Assembly: GCA_003427395.1 (NCBI GenBank)
Contig: BFEA01000038.1
Location: 217,106-281,105 of the forward strand
DNA from: Chara braunii
Lineage: Eukaryota > Streptophyta > Charophyceae > Charales > Characeae
DNA: 64,000 bases
Reading direction: 5' to 3'
The notes beneath the pieces were generated by a model. The model worked only from the letters and a program-made list of their open reading frames with translations. It was not told where the DNA came from and searched no databases. Within the stretch, counting starts at the first letter, position 1. Every line of letters starts with the position of its first letter. Below, piece after piece: positions 22,504 through 33,039 of this stretch. The position numbers and the translations under genes were made by a program.

Positions 22504-23150
22504 AATAGCCGCGCGATTCAGGGCCTAAGTAGGCTTGGAAGAGTGGTCGCGCTGGGTATGGGGTCGCAACGACGGAGGAATAAAAATCTTTTTTTTATTT
22601 CCTGGGTCTGCGGGGTTTGACTTCGAGCCAAGACACCGACAGGTCGATGATGAGACCTACTTGTTTGGGTAACCTCTAAACCGTGGATGGGCAGCGGTCC
22701 ATAGGAAAGGGGCAGACAGGCAGGGTTTGTTGGGCATGGGCAGGAGGGGCGGCCTACTGGGCGCAACCCTTCAAATAGAAGGGTTGCTGCGTCTGCTACC
22801 GTGATAGGAGCTAGCCCAGTAGGTAAACACAGTAGACCATCATACCGAAGATGCAGGGAATGAATCTGACCGTGCCCAACTGAGCTAGCTCTTTTAGAGT
22901 TGGTCATTGTGAAGAGACATTTCGGCGCGGCTGATCTCGATTATGCGATCCACGTGATCGCGCGGCTGAAATCATCCATGTAGGGTTGAAATGCCCTGTG
23001 CAAGGATGACACGATTAAAAAAAAAAAAAAAAAATCTTGATTTTTTTTTTGAATTCATATAGATTTGAACCTGGTTCTGTCTTTTGGTAGTTCGTGGCGG
23101 AGAAACCACTTTACTAAAGCGACTATTGGCCACTAGAAACTGCCGACTAC
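22504..23150 (-). mobile_element. tRNA-headed SINE-like element (copy 1)
   Basis: On the minus strand the head reads GCTTTAGTAAAGTGG (A-box-like), then AGGTTCAAATC (B box), a T/A tract, and a body of about 500 bp. The body matches 31435-31900 throughout, for example GTATGGGGYCGCAACG, GTGGGGTTTGAC, GAAGGGT-GCT and GCTAGCCCAG. An internal inverted repeat, GGAGCTAGCCCA against GAGCTAGCTCAG, brackets a loop near 22809-22897. No protein frame. Confidence 0.72.
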
Positions 23151-23161
23151 CACCATTACTT

Positions 23162-23347
23162 TCAGACGACACAAACGTCCGAACTGAAGTTCATAAAAGT
23201 TTCGGTCTCTCGGTCATAAGTTAGTCTGAATGAACTTTTGGCAAACAAAAGTTTCATCAAGTCTTTCAATTCAACGAAAATGTCAGACAGCGTCCGACAT
23301 CGAAAACCCCGAGCAGATACCCTTGTAAGGGTGTCTGCTCCGACACC
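23162..23347 (-). pseudogene. 62-codon reading frame, element-derived (copy 1)
   Basis: On the minus strand this encodes GVGADTLTRVSA, then CRTLSD, VELKD and KSSFRLTYD, ending at TGA 23162-23164. The copy at 25483-25668 is collinear over all 62 codons with no indel and ends at the equivalent TGA. The product is not recognised. The open frame extends upstream to 23446 but the similarity does not. It is probably the 3' end of a coding exon of a transposable element or gene family; function unknown. Confidence 0.5.
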
Positions 23348-23519
23348 ATCCACACCATTCAAATGTTTTATTTTATTTGAAAATAGATGGACAAATAGAG
23401 ATATGCTTTCATATTTATATTCATGTTTTCTGGAATTGAATATCATTGACTCGAAATTGACAAAGCGATAATATTCAACACCTCAAAAGTTTTGCAATTT
23501 TAAAAATAGGATTTATTTT

Positions 23520-23660
23520 TTTTTCATCTAAAAAATTATGAACATCCTGAAGTGGTGAATGTCATGAAAGAACTTTTTTCCTTGCCCATTAATCTATATT
23601 ATTTTATCAAAAAAATCATGAACAATCTAAATCGGTGAATGATCACATGACCTTCATCTG
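23520..23660 (-). repeat. stray inverted units of the 85-bp satellite
   Basis: ATCCTGAAGTGGTGAATG at about 23543 and a degenerate ATCTAAATCGGTGAATG at about 23625, separated by CCTTGCCCATTAATCTATAT, match the inverted units at 18590-18712. Confidence 0.75.
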
Positions 23661-24373
23661 TAAACCTCCTTCTCTTCCTACTTGTGCAGTTGTCTAGGTC
23701 AATAGTTCGTCGATCACGTATTGATGACTAGTAGGTTTTTAATTTTTTTTTCCTCCTTTTTTTTTTTCTTTTTTTTTTCCACTTTTTACCTATCTCTCTA
23801 ATATATTTAGTCTATGTATTTATCCATCTCTCTCTCTCATATAGAAGGATAAAAAAAACTTTGCTATAAGCATCTCCTATAGCTCAACCAATGATTGTTT
23901 CAATTGAGATAATAAAAAAAAAGTTGACAATTGGATGAATGAAGTTTGAAAGGGCGACAATTAAAAAATCTCACAATCGAGAGATAGTGTTGAGATTGGT
24001 CATGGAAGAAAGACCAAGATGAGGTGAGGGAGATAAGAAAATAAGGGCAACAAAACTGACAAAAGCAAATGTCAAGAACTAGAGGGCAAGAGAGAAGTCG
24101 TACATAGAAAGACGGAGGAATGAGATTTTTAGTTGAACATGGGGGACAAGGGAAGATGAGAAAGAGAAGAAGTTGTAAAAGGAGGAGAGGATACAAAAAA
24201 TGTATGTTTCCTCTCTACTTGTTCTTTTAGGCTATCAAGGGGTTGAATAGCCGAAACAAATTGCCATAAGTTGTTTGTGTGACCTCAATCCAATATAATA
24301 TTCACTTAGATAAAAAAACATAGTACTCGAGCAGGATGAAGGGAGAAGCGGTTAATGAAATGTTAAAAATTCA

Positions 24374-24417
<44 letters not shown>

Positions 24418-25250
24418 GTATGTGCTTTAAGGTATATATGTATTCAATTTCGCTGTATTTGGACCAGTAACGAAAAAGTTGGCAAAAATACCGGACTCGA
24501 AAAAAAAATCGGCGAACTTCGAAAGCTACTTAAGATAAGGTTTTATAGTGTTTTTGATTTTTTTTTTTTTTTTTTTGGCCATTCATTTTTTTTTATGTTT
24601 CTATTATTACCTTGTGTAGTTTGTTCGCAAAATTTTTGACAACATTGCTTGTAGTGATGCGACAAAAAAATTGAGCCTTCCATTAATCGCTCGTGCAATC
24701 CGAACCTAAGCCTACTGAGCTAGCTTCTACTTTGAGTCAAAGATGAGCATCCTAACTATAAGTAGAGTACCAGGCTCAATTAGGCCAGAAATTTGAGCCC
24801 TTGTCCCAATTACAGGCAGAATCTGATCAAGTTTGTCTGTTATAGCTGCATCGGGGCAGACATTCAAGTCTTTCTGGTAGCCCCGACCGTTTATATTAAG
24901 TCTTAACACCCATTATAGTCTACGACGGATTGAGCCGCCGATCCCATAAACCGACATGCTCGTCGTCCGCGAACTTGAATCTACTAACCTATTTGGTTAC
25001 ATAGCCGGAGTTCCGACCGACTTTGAATATTGTTATCTCATTGTTCGTACAACTTCTTCTATTTTGACGAACCCTTCGATCACCACGGTTGGAGGTTACT
25101 ACTAATCCTCAACGTTTCAGCGTGTGTTGCGATAGCGTGCGTGACTATCTAACAAAATTTATTTACTCTACCTCAATGGTCGAGGAATAGTCCCAAGGTG
25201 GGGATCAACTCATTTCCAGTTTAGACCGTCTTCACTAGAATAGTTTGCGT
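23661..25250. other. AT-rich, no gene recognised
   Basis: Several long T tracts (about 24380-24412, 24559-24576) and AT-rich DNA. A 98-codon minus frame at 23900-24196 is low complexity. Nothing else supported. Confidence 0.4.
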
Positions 25251-25482
25251 CAACACTATGCCGTTTACAAATACCCTTGTAAAGGTATTTAGTACAAGGG
25301 TTTTTGGTCTGACAGTATTGTCAAAACCTATTTACGCGGCATCCTCGTTGTTGGGGAATCTATATGCAAATAAAAGTATTCAAACTTACCAAGTTGTCAA
25401 AAGTTTATCCTCTGGGTGAAAGTGCCGTTTAAAATCCTCACAGCCTTCCTTGGTGTGTTCCTCAATGTCTAGGTTTTAACGT

Positions 25483-25668
25483 GATGTCGGAGCAGAAACC
25501 CTTACAAGGGTATCCGCTTATGTTTTTCAATGTCGGACGTTATCTGACCATGTCGTCGAATTGAGGGACTTCATGAGACTGACATTTGTCAAAAGTTTAT
25601 TCAGGCTAACCTATGACTTAGAAACGAAAACTGTTATGAAGCTTCGTCCGAACACTTGTGGCATCTGA
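25483..25668 (+). pseudogene. 62-codon reading frame, element-derived (copy 2)
   Basis: Plus-strand counterpart of 23162-23347, encoding DVGAETLTRVSA, CRTLSD, VELRD and KSLFRLTYD with TGA at 25666-25668. Both copies start with the near-palindrome ACCCTTACAAGGGTAT, also found near 25270, 31316 and 37341. The family is not recognised. Substitutions fall at all codon positions, so present selection is not shown, but the absence of indels suggests descent from coding DNA. Confidence 0.5.
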
Positions 25669-25786
25669 AAGTAATGGCAGTGTCGAGCGCATCGGTCCCA
25701 CGCAGTGCGGGATCCTCCCGGCCGCATCACGCAGGAGTTGGTCTTTCTCATCGCGATACACAAGGAACTTCCGCAAGCCGCTCTGG

Positions 25787-25991
25787 NNNNNNNNNNNNNN
25801 NNNNNNNNNNNNNNNNNNNNNNNNNNNNNNNNNNNNNNNNNNNNNNNNNNNNNNNNNNNNNNNNNNNNNNNNNNNNNNNNNNNNNNNNNNNNNNNNNNNN
25901 NNNNNNNNNNNNNNNNNNNNNNNNNNNNNNNNNNNNNNNNNNNNNNNNNNNNNNNNNNNNNNNNNNNNNNNNNNNNNNNNNNNNNNNNNNN
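25787..25991. other. assembly gap
   Basis: A run of 205 N. Confidence 1.
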
Positions 25992-26356
25992 AAAAAAAAC
26001 ACAAATAATCCTAGTCCCTTCAGTAGCCATCCCATAACCTTTCGATGCGGAAAATCGGTATACAAGACTAAGGATAATAAAAGATCCCAAAAAATGCAGA
26101 AATTGACCCAAGTAAAATAAACTTAGCTCAGAAAATGCAGGAATTGAAACTAACTCCTATAGCTCTAGCACGTGGCGAGCATCTAAAACAAGTACCTATC
26201 AAACTGAAACTCAGACTAAGTAGTGATCTCACACAACCACATGCAAAGCCAAATTACAATGGTAAATACTCTCACCAACCCCAAATCAACTTGGTCAAAC
26301 AATAATTCGTAGTCTTTCAATGATTTATCCCTTATACTCAACTTACATAGGGGTAA

Positions 26357-27072
26357 AGCTAGACCATCCAATCTTATGGAAACATGTCTAGCTCAACCAT
26401 TGAATATACACAAACACAAAACACTATTAATTTTTCTCTTCCTTGGGCATATGACTAGGATGTCCAAACTAGTCGCCCTGAACTGTTTAAGTATTCAATT
26501 TATATATAATTGTCTGCCCTTAGTCTTTTAAGGTAACATATGACTGAACCGATCATTTTAGATCAAGGTTCAATATGTCCATTCTTACCTAAAATTTATT
26601 TTTAATTCATACTCTCTTTAGTTAATGATAAACTATAGTCAGACCATCCAATCTTATGCAAAAATGTCTGACAAGCCTGTTCAACCGAAAAATAATATAA
26701 GAATATAAACAAGTTTATCCATTTGGTTACAGCATGTGCGTGACTCCATACCAACCACCCAATCTCATGGGAACCTGTCTAGTCCTTCGCCTGAATTCCC
26801 CCCTCATAATAAAACAAGAAAGAGTCAAGGTCATCCAATCTTATGGAACATGACAAACTCTCTTTCATAAACTAATAAAACATAAGAAAACCCAAAGAAA
26901 CAAGGCAACCAAGCTATCCAATCTTATGGAAAAATGCTTGGTCCCTTAACGTCAAACACAAGCAGCCCTCGAGTCAAAGCAACCAGACCACCCAATATTA
27001 TGGGAACCCGACTGGTCCTTCAGACAATCAAAAATAAACATAGCACTCGACCCTCCAATCTTATGGAGATTC
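26357..27072 (+). repeat. cluster of hairpins with a conserved 21-nt loop and covarying stems
   Basis: Seven loops containing CCAATCTTATGG or close variants start at 26365, 26645, 26752, 26832, 26915, 26989 and 27052. Six are 21 nt and the one at 26832 is 20 nt. Flanking 7-8-bp stems differ in sequence but pair: AGCTAGAC/GTCTAGCT (26357-26364 with 26386-26393), GTCAGAC/GTCTGAC (26638-26644 with 26666-26672), ACCAAGC/GCTTGGT (26908-26914 with 26936-26942) and ACCAGAC/GACTGGT with one mismatch (26982-27016). The unit at 26821 has AGAGT...GTCA pairing with TGAC...ACTCT. The units at 26752 and 27052 lack the outer stem. A degenerate hairpin GACTAG/CTAGTC lies at 26453-26474. Function unknown. Confidence 0.8.
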
Positions 27073-27079
27073 TCCCAGC

Positions 27080-28700
27080 CTTTGGTTGACCCAGTCAAAC
27101 ACAAGCAATACAACCTTCCTCCTATCTTTCCCCCCAGATGCAATCCCCTTTCACAATTTTCTTTCAATCAAACAACAAAACTGAAACCAACTTTACACAA
27201 ACATTCCTTTATCAAGTCTGGTTTGTCCTGTCAAAATAGGAATGCGGACAATATACTCAGTCAACCATAGCAAGAAGTACAAATAAATGTTATGACTAGG
27301 TTTATAGATGGAAAGCAATGGTTACCTCTCAGTTCCCTGCCTCCATAACTCCTCCTGAGTTCCGGCAAAGCTCCCGCAATCGGTGGGCAGACTCCCCACA
27401 GAGTCTTGGTGCGGTCCTACAGGTTGTAATCCCGCCTGCCGCCTTCCTCTCTAAACAAGATTCGACTTACAATAAGAAGGGCAAAAGGAGGGGTTTCAAA
27501 CTCTCGAGATATAAGAGAGGGACAACTCAACTCCCAGGAGAGGGCCTTGTAATCTTCCGTCGCCCGAGGGCCCCGCAATGGCAGCCAAAGCGCAAATCAG
27601 CTTGGTCAACAAAAGTCGAACTGCTGAATAGCTCCCCCTGACGACCCTCCAAATCGCGGCGGTGACCCCCTTGCAGAGTTTGCCTTCTACCTTCAAGTCC
27701 CATGCCGTTTTATATGACCAAACTATCGCCACACAACCTAGACCGGTTGTGTTCAAATAGCGCGCAACCCCACCTCTTCATGCTTTGTTCAAATACGATG
27801 TACGTAGCAAACGCAAGGGCAAAATGCCATGCAGTGCACAACGCTAGTAGCAAGGTCACAACAGGTGCACAACGAAAAAACACAGTCGCATCCGACCCAA
27901 ACCCGCAAGGCACAGGCCGGAAGTGCCTGGCCAAACCACGATAAGGTACCGTTTCGCACAGTAACTAAAACCATTTCAACAACAAGATCCTGGCAGCACC
28001 CTTGGTTGTCAGGGCAACGCAGCAGCCTCTAAGCCACAAGGCAATCTAAGCGGAGCAACAACAACCAGCGTACGTGCAACCGTTAACCATATGGGCCACT
28101 ATCGCGATCGGGCATGTCATTTCCTAGCAGTTGTGCCGCTCCTGCCAAACCTCCTTCCTCTTTAGTTGTCTCCCTATATCTCCCTTTTGCTGCTGTAATT
28201 TTCGCATCACACTATTCTCTGTCCCAAAATCTCACGAAGAGCTTTCCACTTCCGTGCTCATCCATAAACCAACTTCTCTTATTCGTATCACAGCGACCAG
28301 ATCTAAGATTGGAGAAAGAGAAACAGGCGCCTATCTGATGAGAGACCCGATCAGCACGGCCATTGCTCTGCAATGGACTGAGGAATGTTCCGGATAGTAC
28401 TAAGGACAAACTTACACAAGGAACTTTTCGGCTCAGCTCTAGAAATGATTGCAGTCAGATGCATTCAGATCCAGCAGTAATTGCAGCCAGAGACTATGTG
28501 TCAGTAGACACTACTAAGGTGAGCGACGAGCAACCCCTAGACAACAGTCAGTTCCGCCCCCCTGCCAAGGCGCCTACTACTCTTCCAACTATGAGTCGTC
28601 ATCACCGCTAACGAGACCAGGAATCCGCTGTGATATCTTCTGCCCTGCGACTGAACTAGCTCCACTTCAATCGTCACAGAGAGCAATTCCATATGAACCT
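27080..28700. other. no gene recognised
   Basis: Mixed-composition DNA. Open frames up to about 107 codons have no recognisable domain. Nothing repetitive stood out. Confidence 0.4.
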
Positions 28701-28704
28701 CTCC

Positions 28705-29145
28705 CTATATCGAGAGAGAGACGCTGCAACTTTTAGCCACACGCGCAGGGGGATAGGGAGATGCCACTTCTACTGTCGTTCCGAGCATGCACCGGTCAGC
28801 AGGTAAGTCTCGAACCTCACGGCTCCCTCCACACCTCTTCCAATGATGAAAGGATGGGCAAATTGAATGTATCTTCCGCTGGAACACCAACATATACACT
28901 GCATCCTGCCACACACGCAGAGAGTTAAAGAGGCGCTACTTCCATCGATAGGTGGGGCAACGCATCAACTCACAGGTAAGTCTCCAACTTCTCGGCCAGC
29001 CCCATGCCCCCTTCCATACGGGGAGATACACTATGATGGGTAGATACAGAAGGGCCCTAACATAAGTATGAACTGCGGAGTTTGCGAGACACAAAAGTCA
29101 CCCTTATGCATGCTCAGGGAGAGATAGAGCGAGGCGGCTTCCACT
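28705..29145. repeat. diverged ~195-bp tandem repeat, about 3 units
   Basis: Blocks CACGCAGRGRG, RCTTCYA(C/T)YG and CAGGTAAGTCTC recur near 28740-28815 and 28915-28990, with a third partial unit near 29095-29150. ACTTCCATCGATAGG also occurs at 22450. Confidence 0.55.
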
Positions 29146-30049
29146 GATAAAGCACGCAAAATCAAAGGGAATTCAATGGTTAGGTGCATTGGTACTTTAC
29201 CTTTTCACACCCGGGCGCAGCTCCCGCTATTTTCAGCGCAAGGCCCACTCACTCCACTTGCAACCGGAGTTCTTTATTGAATTCGCCACCTATCACAACC
29301 ACTGAATCGAATCTTCTCTCGCTCGATTTGCTGAAAAACGAGCGAGATACTTCAACTTTTATCTTCTGCCATATCTGCTTCCGCCATCGCCCACGCACAC
29401 CCTTTTCGTCTCACTCCCATTCTACACACCTAATGGCAAAACTAACCTTACCAATCGTTTCGCCCTGGTCAAAGACATCAAAATCGAATCCTTGTTTGTC
29501 AAAAATGGTCGTGGAACGACCGAGCAAGTTAACTTTCAGTCTCGGTCATTCTCTTCCTTCCTTCCTCGACTATCTCCGCGCACTCTTTTTCCTTCTAACC
29601 TTCTTTCCCAGTAATCCATCGTCGAATCTAACGCCAGAATCACGCTCGTCATCCCTTAAAACCCCTAAATCCACCTTCTACTCACCTAAATCTGTGAGGT
29701 ATCGTGAGATCTACCTCCTCCTTGCTGCGCCCAGGCTCTCCGCTCTGCCATCTCCACTTCGACTGCATTTGGCGCAGCCCATTGTCCAGGTTCATTCACG
29801 GCTCCCTCCCTATATTCGTCACGCTCGCTGCCCCGCTGGTGCTCTTTCCCACGACGTAGGGGCTTAACTCGACTATCCGCCGCCCTGGGGTCTCCAAGAG
29901 AACCAACTACTTGATGGATCGTCTAGCCTGCTTCCTTCCTTCTGGCACAACCCGCCACGGTAGATGCCGCCATCATGCTGCCTCAAACACTACAGTGTTC
30001 CAATCGAAACACTCAACCTGAAGATGGCAAGGAACGCCGAAATCCACTA
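29146..30049. other. no gene recognised; 227-codon frame of unknown status
   Basis: An ATG-initiated plus frame covers 29184-29867 (227 codons), Ser/Pro/Leu-rich, in pyrimidine-rich DNA. No domain, signal peptide or similarity is recognisable and base composition alone can explain it. Treated as non-coding. Confidence 0.35.
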
Positions 30050-30276
30050 CAAGGTATGTAACAACTCTCCTTTTGAAACACTTAGCCCTGAAAATGAATG
30101 TCATTGAGCCCTGCGACCTATGCATGGCCGTTGTGGCCACTCCGATTCTTCGAAACGTGGAAGTGCAAGCGCCTGCTGCCAGTCTCAACGTGAGCCTAAG
30201 CGAGGCTGGTCCCCGATGCAGATCTTGGTAGTAGTGGCAAATGAGAACTTTGACGACCGAGGTGGAGAAAATTCCA
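30050..30276 (+). pseudogene. large-subunit (25S/28S) rRNA fragment, degraded
   Basis: It runs collinearly with a conserved interior part of nuclear LSU rRNA. GTAACAACTC at about 30057, TAGCCCTGAAAATG at about 30086, GCGACCTAT at about 30114 and GCAGATCTTGGTAGTAG at about 30219 appear in the expected order, then GAGAACTTTGA. Intervening sequence is diverged and AAATATTC is lost before GAGAAC. Far too short and mutated to be functional. Match made from memory of LSU rRNA. Confidence 0.82.
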
Positions 30277-31315
30277 CAGGCCAGCCGGACATTCGGGACG
30301 GCCACACGCCTCCTTCCCTGCCTCCTTTGGCCCTCACGGTATGCCCACTGAATCCTCTTTAGCGGCAATCAGTGGTTGGCGGATGGCGCGCCCCGTCGAA
30401 GGCCCCTGCCGCTGAGGTTTTACCTGCGTCATAGGTCAAATTACCTACCGACTTGTATGTACGTTGAATCTCGTCTGCCCAAGTCTCAAGACGGACGGGA
30501 TAAAGAAATTTCGTCAATATCCCGAATATGCAGGAACCCGTAAATCGACCAAAAGAGGCACATGCCCAATGTCCTCGACTGCCTCGAAGGCCAATCACCC
30601 ACCGATTTGCATGCACGTTGACCGTCACTTGTCCCGGTGCCGTGCCCGGCCAAAAGAAGGAAAATTGGAAATAACAATAATAATAATAATTCTTAATAGA
30701 TAAAATAATAGTCACAAAAACGACCGAACCGCACGGCGAAAGAAAGGGAAACAAGGAGAACGCTAAAGTCGCCTCGGCCCTGTCAAGCCTCCCTTGGGAC
30801 AGCAACCCCATGGGGGATAGCCTCGTCGGACCCTCAACCCCTTGGTCGTTTCACGCCGTTCCTATACTGTCACTTGCTGGCTTCGATCCCTGAATCTCAT
30901 GGATGGAAGTTCGATACTGTCACCGATGGTGCTAGGCCCAAGGTTGAGCCTAGTACTAGTGGACGCCTATATAAGTCGGTACCATGTGATAGGTAGACCT
31001 ATCGAAACTTTTTCAAAAATCACATTGTTGTCAATGCCGTCCTCCGCACGTACGCACAAGTCACAAGCTAGCGCACCAATCCAGAGGCATAATCTTTCTA
31101 ATCCTAGTTCAATCAGAAATAAAAATTGGGTCGGCGATAACGCTAGCTCTTCAATTATTAACAAATAAAAAGATCACGCGCGCCTCAAGTCCGTGCACCC
31201 ACACACTCTTTAAACTAGTCAGCCATCCAGTCAACGTAAATCACAGTCGCAGCTCGTGCGGTATACTTCAACTTTTAAACCAATTTATTTTCTGTCGCTT
31301 GCAAAAACCAGGGTG
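30277..31315. other. no gene recognised
   Basis: GC-moderate DNA with a short (AAT)n run near 30670-30690. No feature supported. Confidence 0.4.
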
Positions 31316-31345
31316 GATACCCTTATAAGGGTATTCGCATCGACA
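31316..31345. repeat. ACCCTTATAAGGGT near-palindrome
   Basis: Fourth of five near-palindromes in the window (23325, 25270, 25503, 31324, 37341). Read on the minus strand, the surroundings translate as DANTLIRVSTLVFA, resembling GADTLTRVSA of the frame at 23162. Confidence 0.6.
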
Positions 31346-31434
31346 GCGGTAACCGCAGTGTGACCAACGTCTTCCCATAGGGCCGCAGAGACACATGGTC
31401 GTGGGAATGCTAAAGCTAAACCAATCCCACTTAA

Positions 31435-32015
31435 AATAGCAGTCGCGCGATTCAAGGACTAAGTAGGCTAAAAAGAACGGTCGCGCCGGGTATGGGGCCG
31501 CAACGTGGAAAAATAGGAAGCAAATTTTGTTCCTGGGCCCGTGGGGTTTGACTCTACACCGAGGGCCGAGAAACTAATGTTATCGTCTACCCAATTGGGT
31601 GACCATTCGAGTCGTGGACAGGCAACCAAACACGGGAAAAGGGGCAGGCGGGCAAGGCCTTTCCGATCATAGGCAAACGGGCTATTGGGAACAGAGTCCT
31701 TCATATAGAAGGGTCGCTCTTGCTTTACTAGAAGCAGGAGTTAGCCCAGCAGGTAAACATGCCAAAATACCCCATTGGGCTAGCTCCTTTTGGGGCAACT
31801 CAAGTAGTTAGGCGCGACCGATTTCGGTCGGCCAATCATCGAGATTGTACGAGTGAAACCATCCGCGTGGTTTCGCCTGACCTCTGCACAAGGGTGACAT
31901 GCATTAAAAAAAAAAAAAAAAAAAAAAAGACTTTTTTTTTTCCATTTCGAACTTGGGTCTGTATTTGAACAATCCGTGGTTGTACCACGGGAAGCATCCA
32001 TTGGTTGATGCCAAC
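31435..32015 (-). mobile_element. tRNA-headed SINE-like element (copy 2)
   Basis: Second copy of the element at 22504, same orientation. The body is collinear. The internal inverted repeat is clearest here: GGAGTTAGCCCAGCAGG at 31737 against CCCATTGGGCTAGCTCC ending at 31788. The head on the minus strand has AAGTTCGAAAT as a B-box-like block before the T tract. Confidence 0.72.
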
Positions 32016-33035
32016 AGGAAAAGGAGGGAGGGGCACATCCCTTATGTCGTGATCGCGATCCTATACAGGATGGTATAGCACTAGTGTGAGTGTGAGGTGA
32101 GGGGAGCAGTTAGTGGCGGTGAGTGGAATGCGCCTTGCCTCATTGGCAGGACACTTCATTAAAAAAAAAGGGGAAAAAAAAAAAAAGGAAAAAAAAAAAA
32201 ACTAAGGCCTACGAAGTAACACTCGCCAGCTAGCCTGTACTGAAGTGGTAGAAGCAGGAGTCCTCTACACGCCAGTTTTCCACGGGCAGCCGTTTCTTTT
32301 GGAAGGTAAGTTTTTTTTTTTTTTTTTTTTTTTTATTGTTAGATTCTTTGTTTTATTATTTTTTTCTTTTTTTTTCCGTACTTGCAACCGCACAGCGCAC
32401 CGCATCGTCCCGTGCGTCGTACGGGGTCCGGTCCGGGACCTCCCCAACCTCCGTACAGGCCCGTACCCGTACCGTACAGGACCGCATGGGGGCGCGCGCT
32501 GTTGGGTGTGGCCATATCCTGTCCGATTTTTTTATTTTATTTTTTTCGTAATCACTGTAAGGTGGGTGCAGCAATCACCTTTCCCCTATCCCTACCCACA
32601 CTCGACACACTAGGAAGACTACTGCCCCCGTCAGTCGCCCTTGCCATATGGATCAGCACCTGCCTCAACCCCTCCTTCACGGACCCCATCTTCATGGTCA
32701 TGCCGCTTTATCAAAGCGGAACTATACACGTGGCTCGTTATCGTGACCTGCACACAAAACCGCAAAAGAGAAGTCACACGTGTCCTGCGTCCACTCCGAA
32801 ATGCACATCCCCCACCCCCTTCCCTCTCCCCATGAAACCCCATGATATCAGGCTTATTCCACCCCCTCCTAGCCCCCTACCCCTCACAAAACCCCACGAA
32901 AATAGCACTTCACTGCTTTTGCAAAACATAAACGGGGAAAAAAAAAAACGATTAATTGCCTTTCAGAAACGAAAACAATTGCTTTTCCAAATGTCCATGG
33001 AAAAAGAAGTGACGAAGACAATGTGACAAGGAGGA
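32016..33035. other. no gene recognised; A/T tracts and GC-rich patch
   Basis: Long A and T tracts (32158-32204, 32309-32334) flank a GC-rich block at 32385-32520 with CCGGTCCGGGACC and GTACCGTACAGGACCG, similar in style to the hAT-type MITE near 50707 but without its termini. No coding signal. Confidence 0.4.
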
Positions 33036-33039
33036 GGAA

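Noticed and set aside
26357-27072. CRISPR-like array
   Set aside because: The context is eukaryotic, spacing is irregular, no cas genes are present and the repeat flanks covary as stems rather than being constant.
29184-29867. 227-codon plus-strand frame as a gene
   Set aside because: Pyrimidine-rich composition explains the length. No domain, no paralogue in the window and no convincing gene signals.
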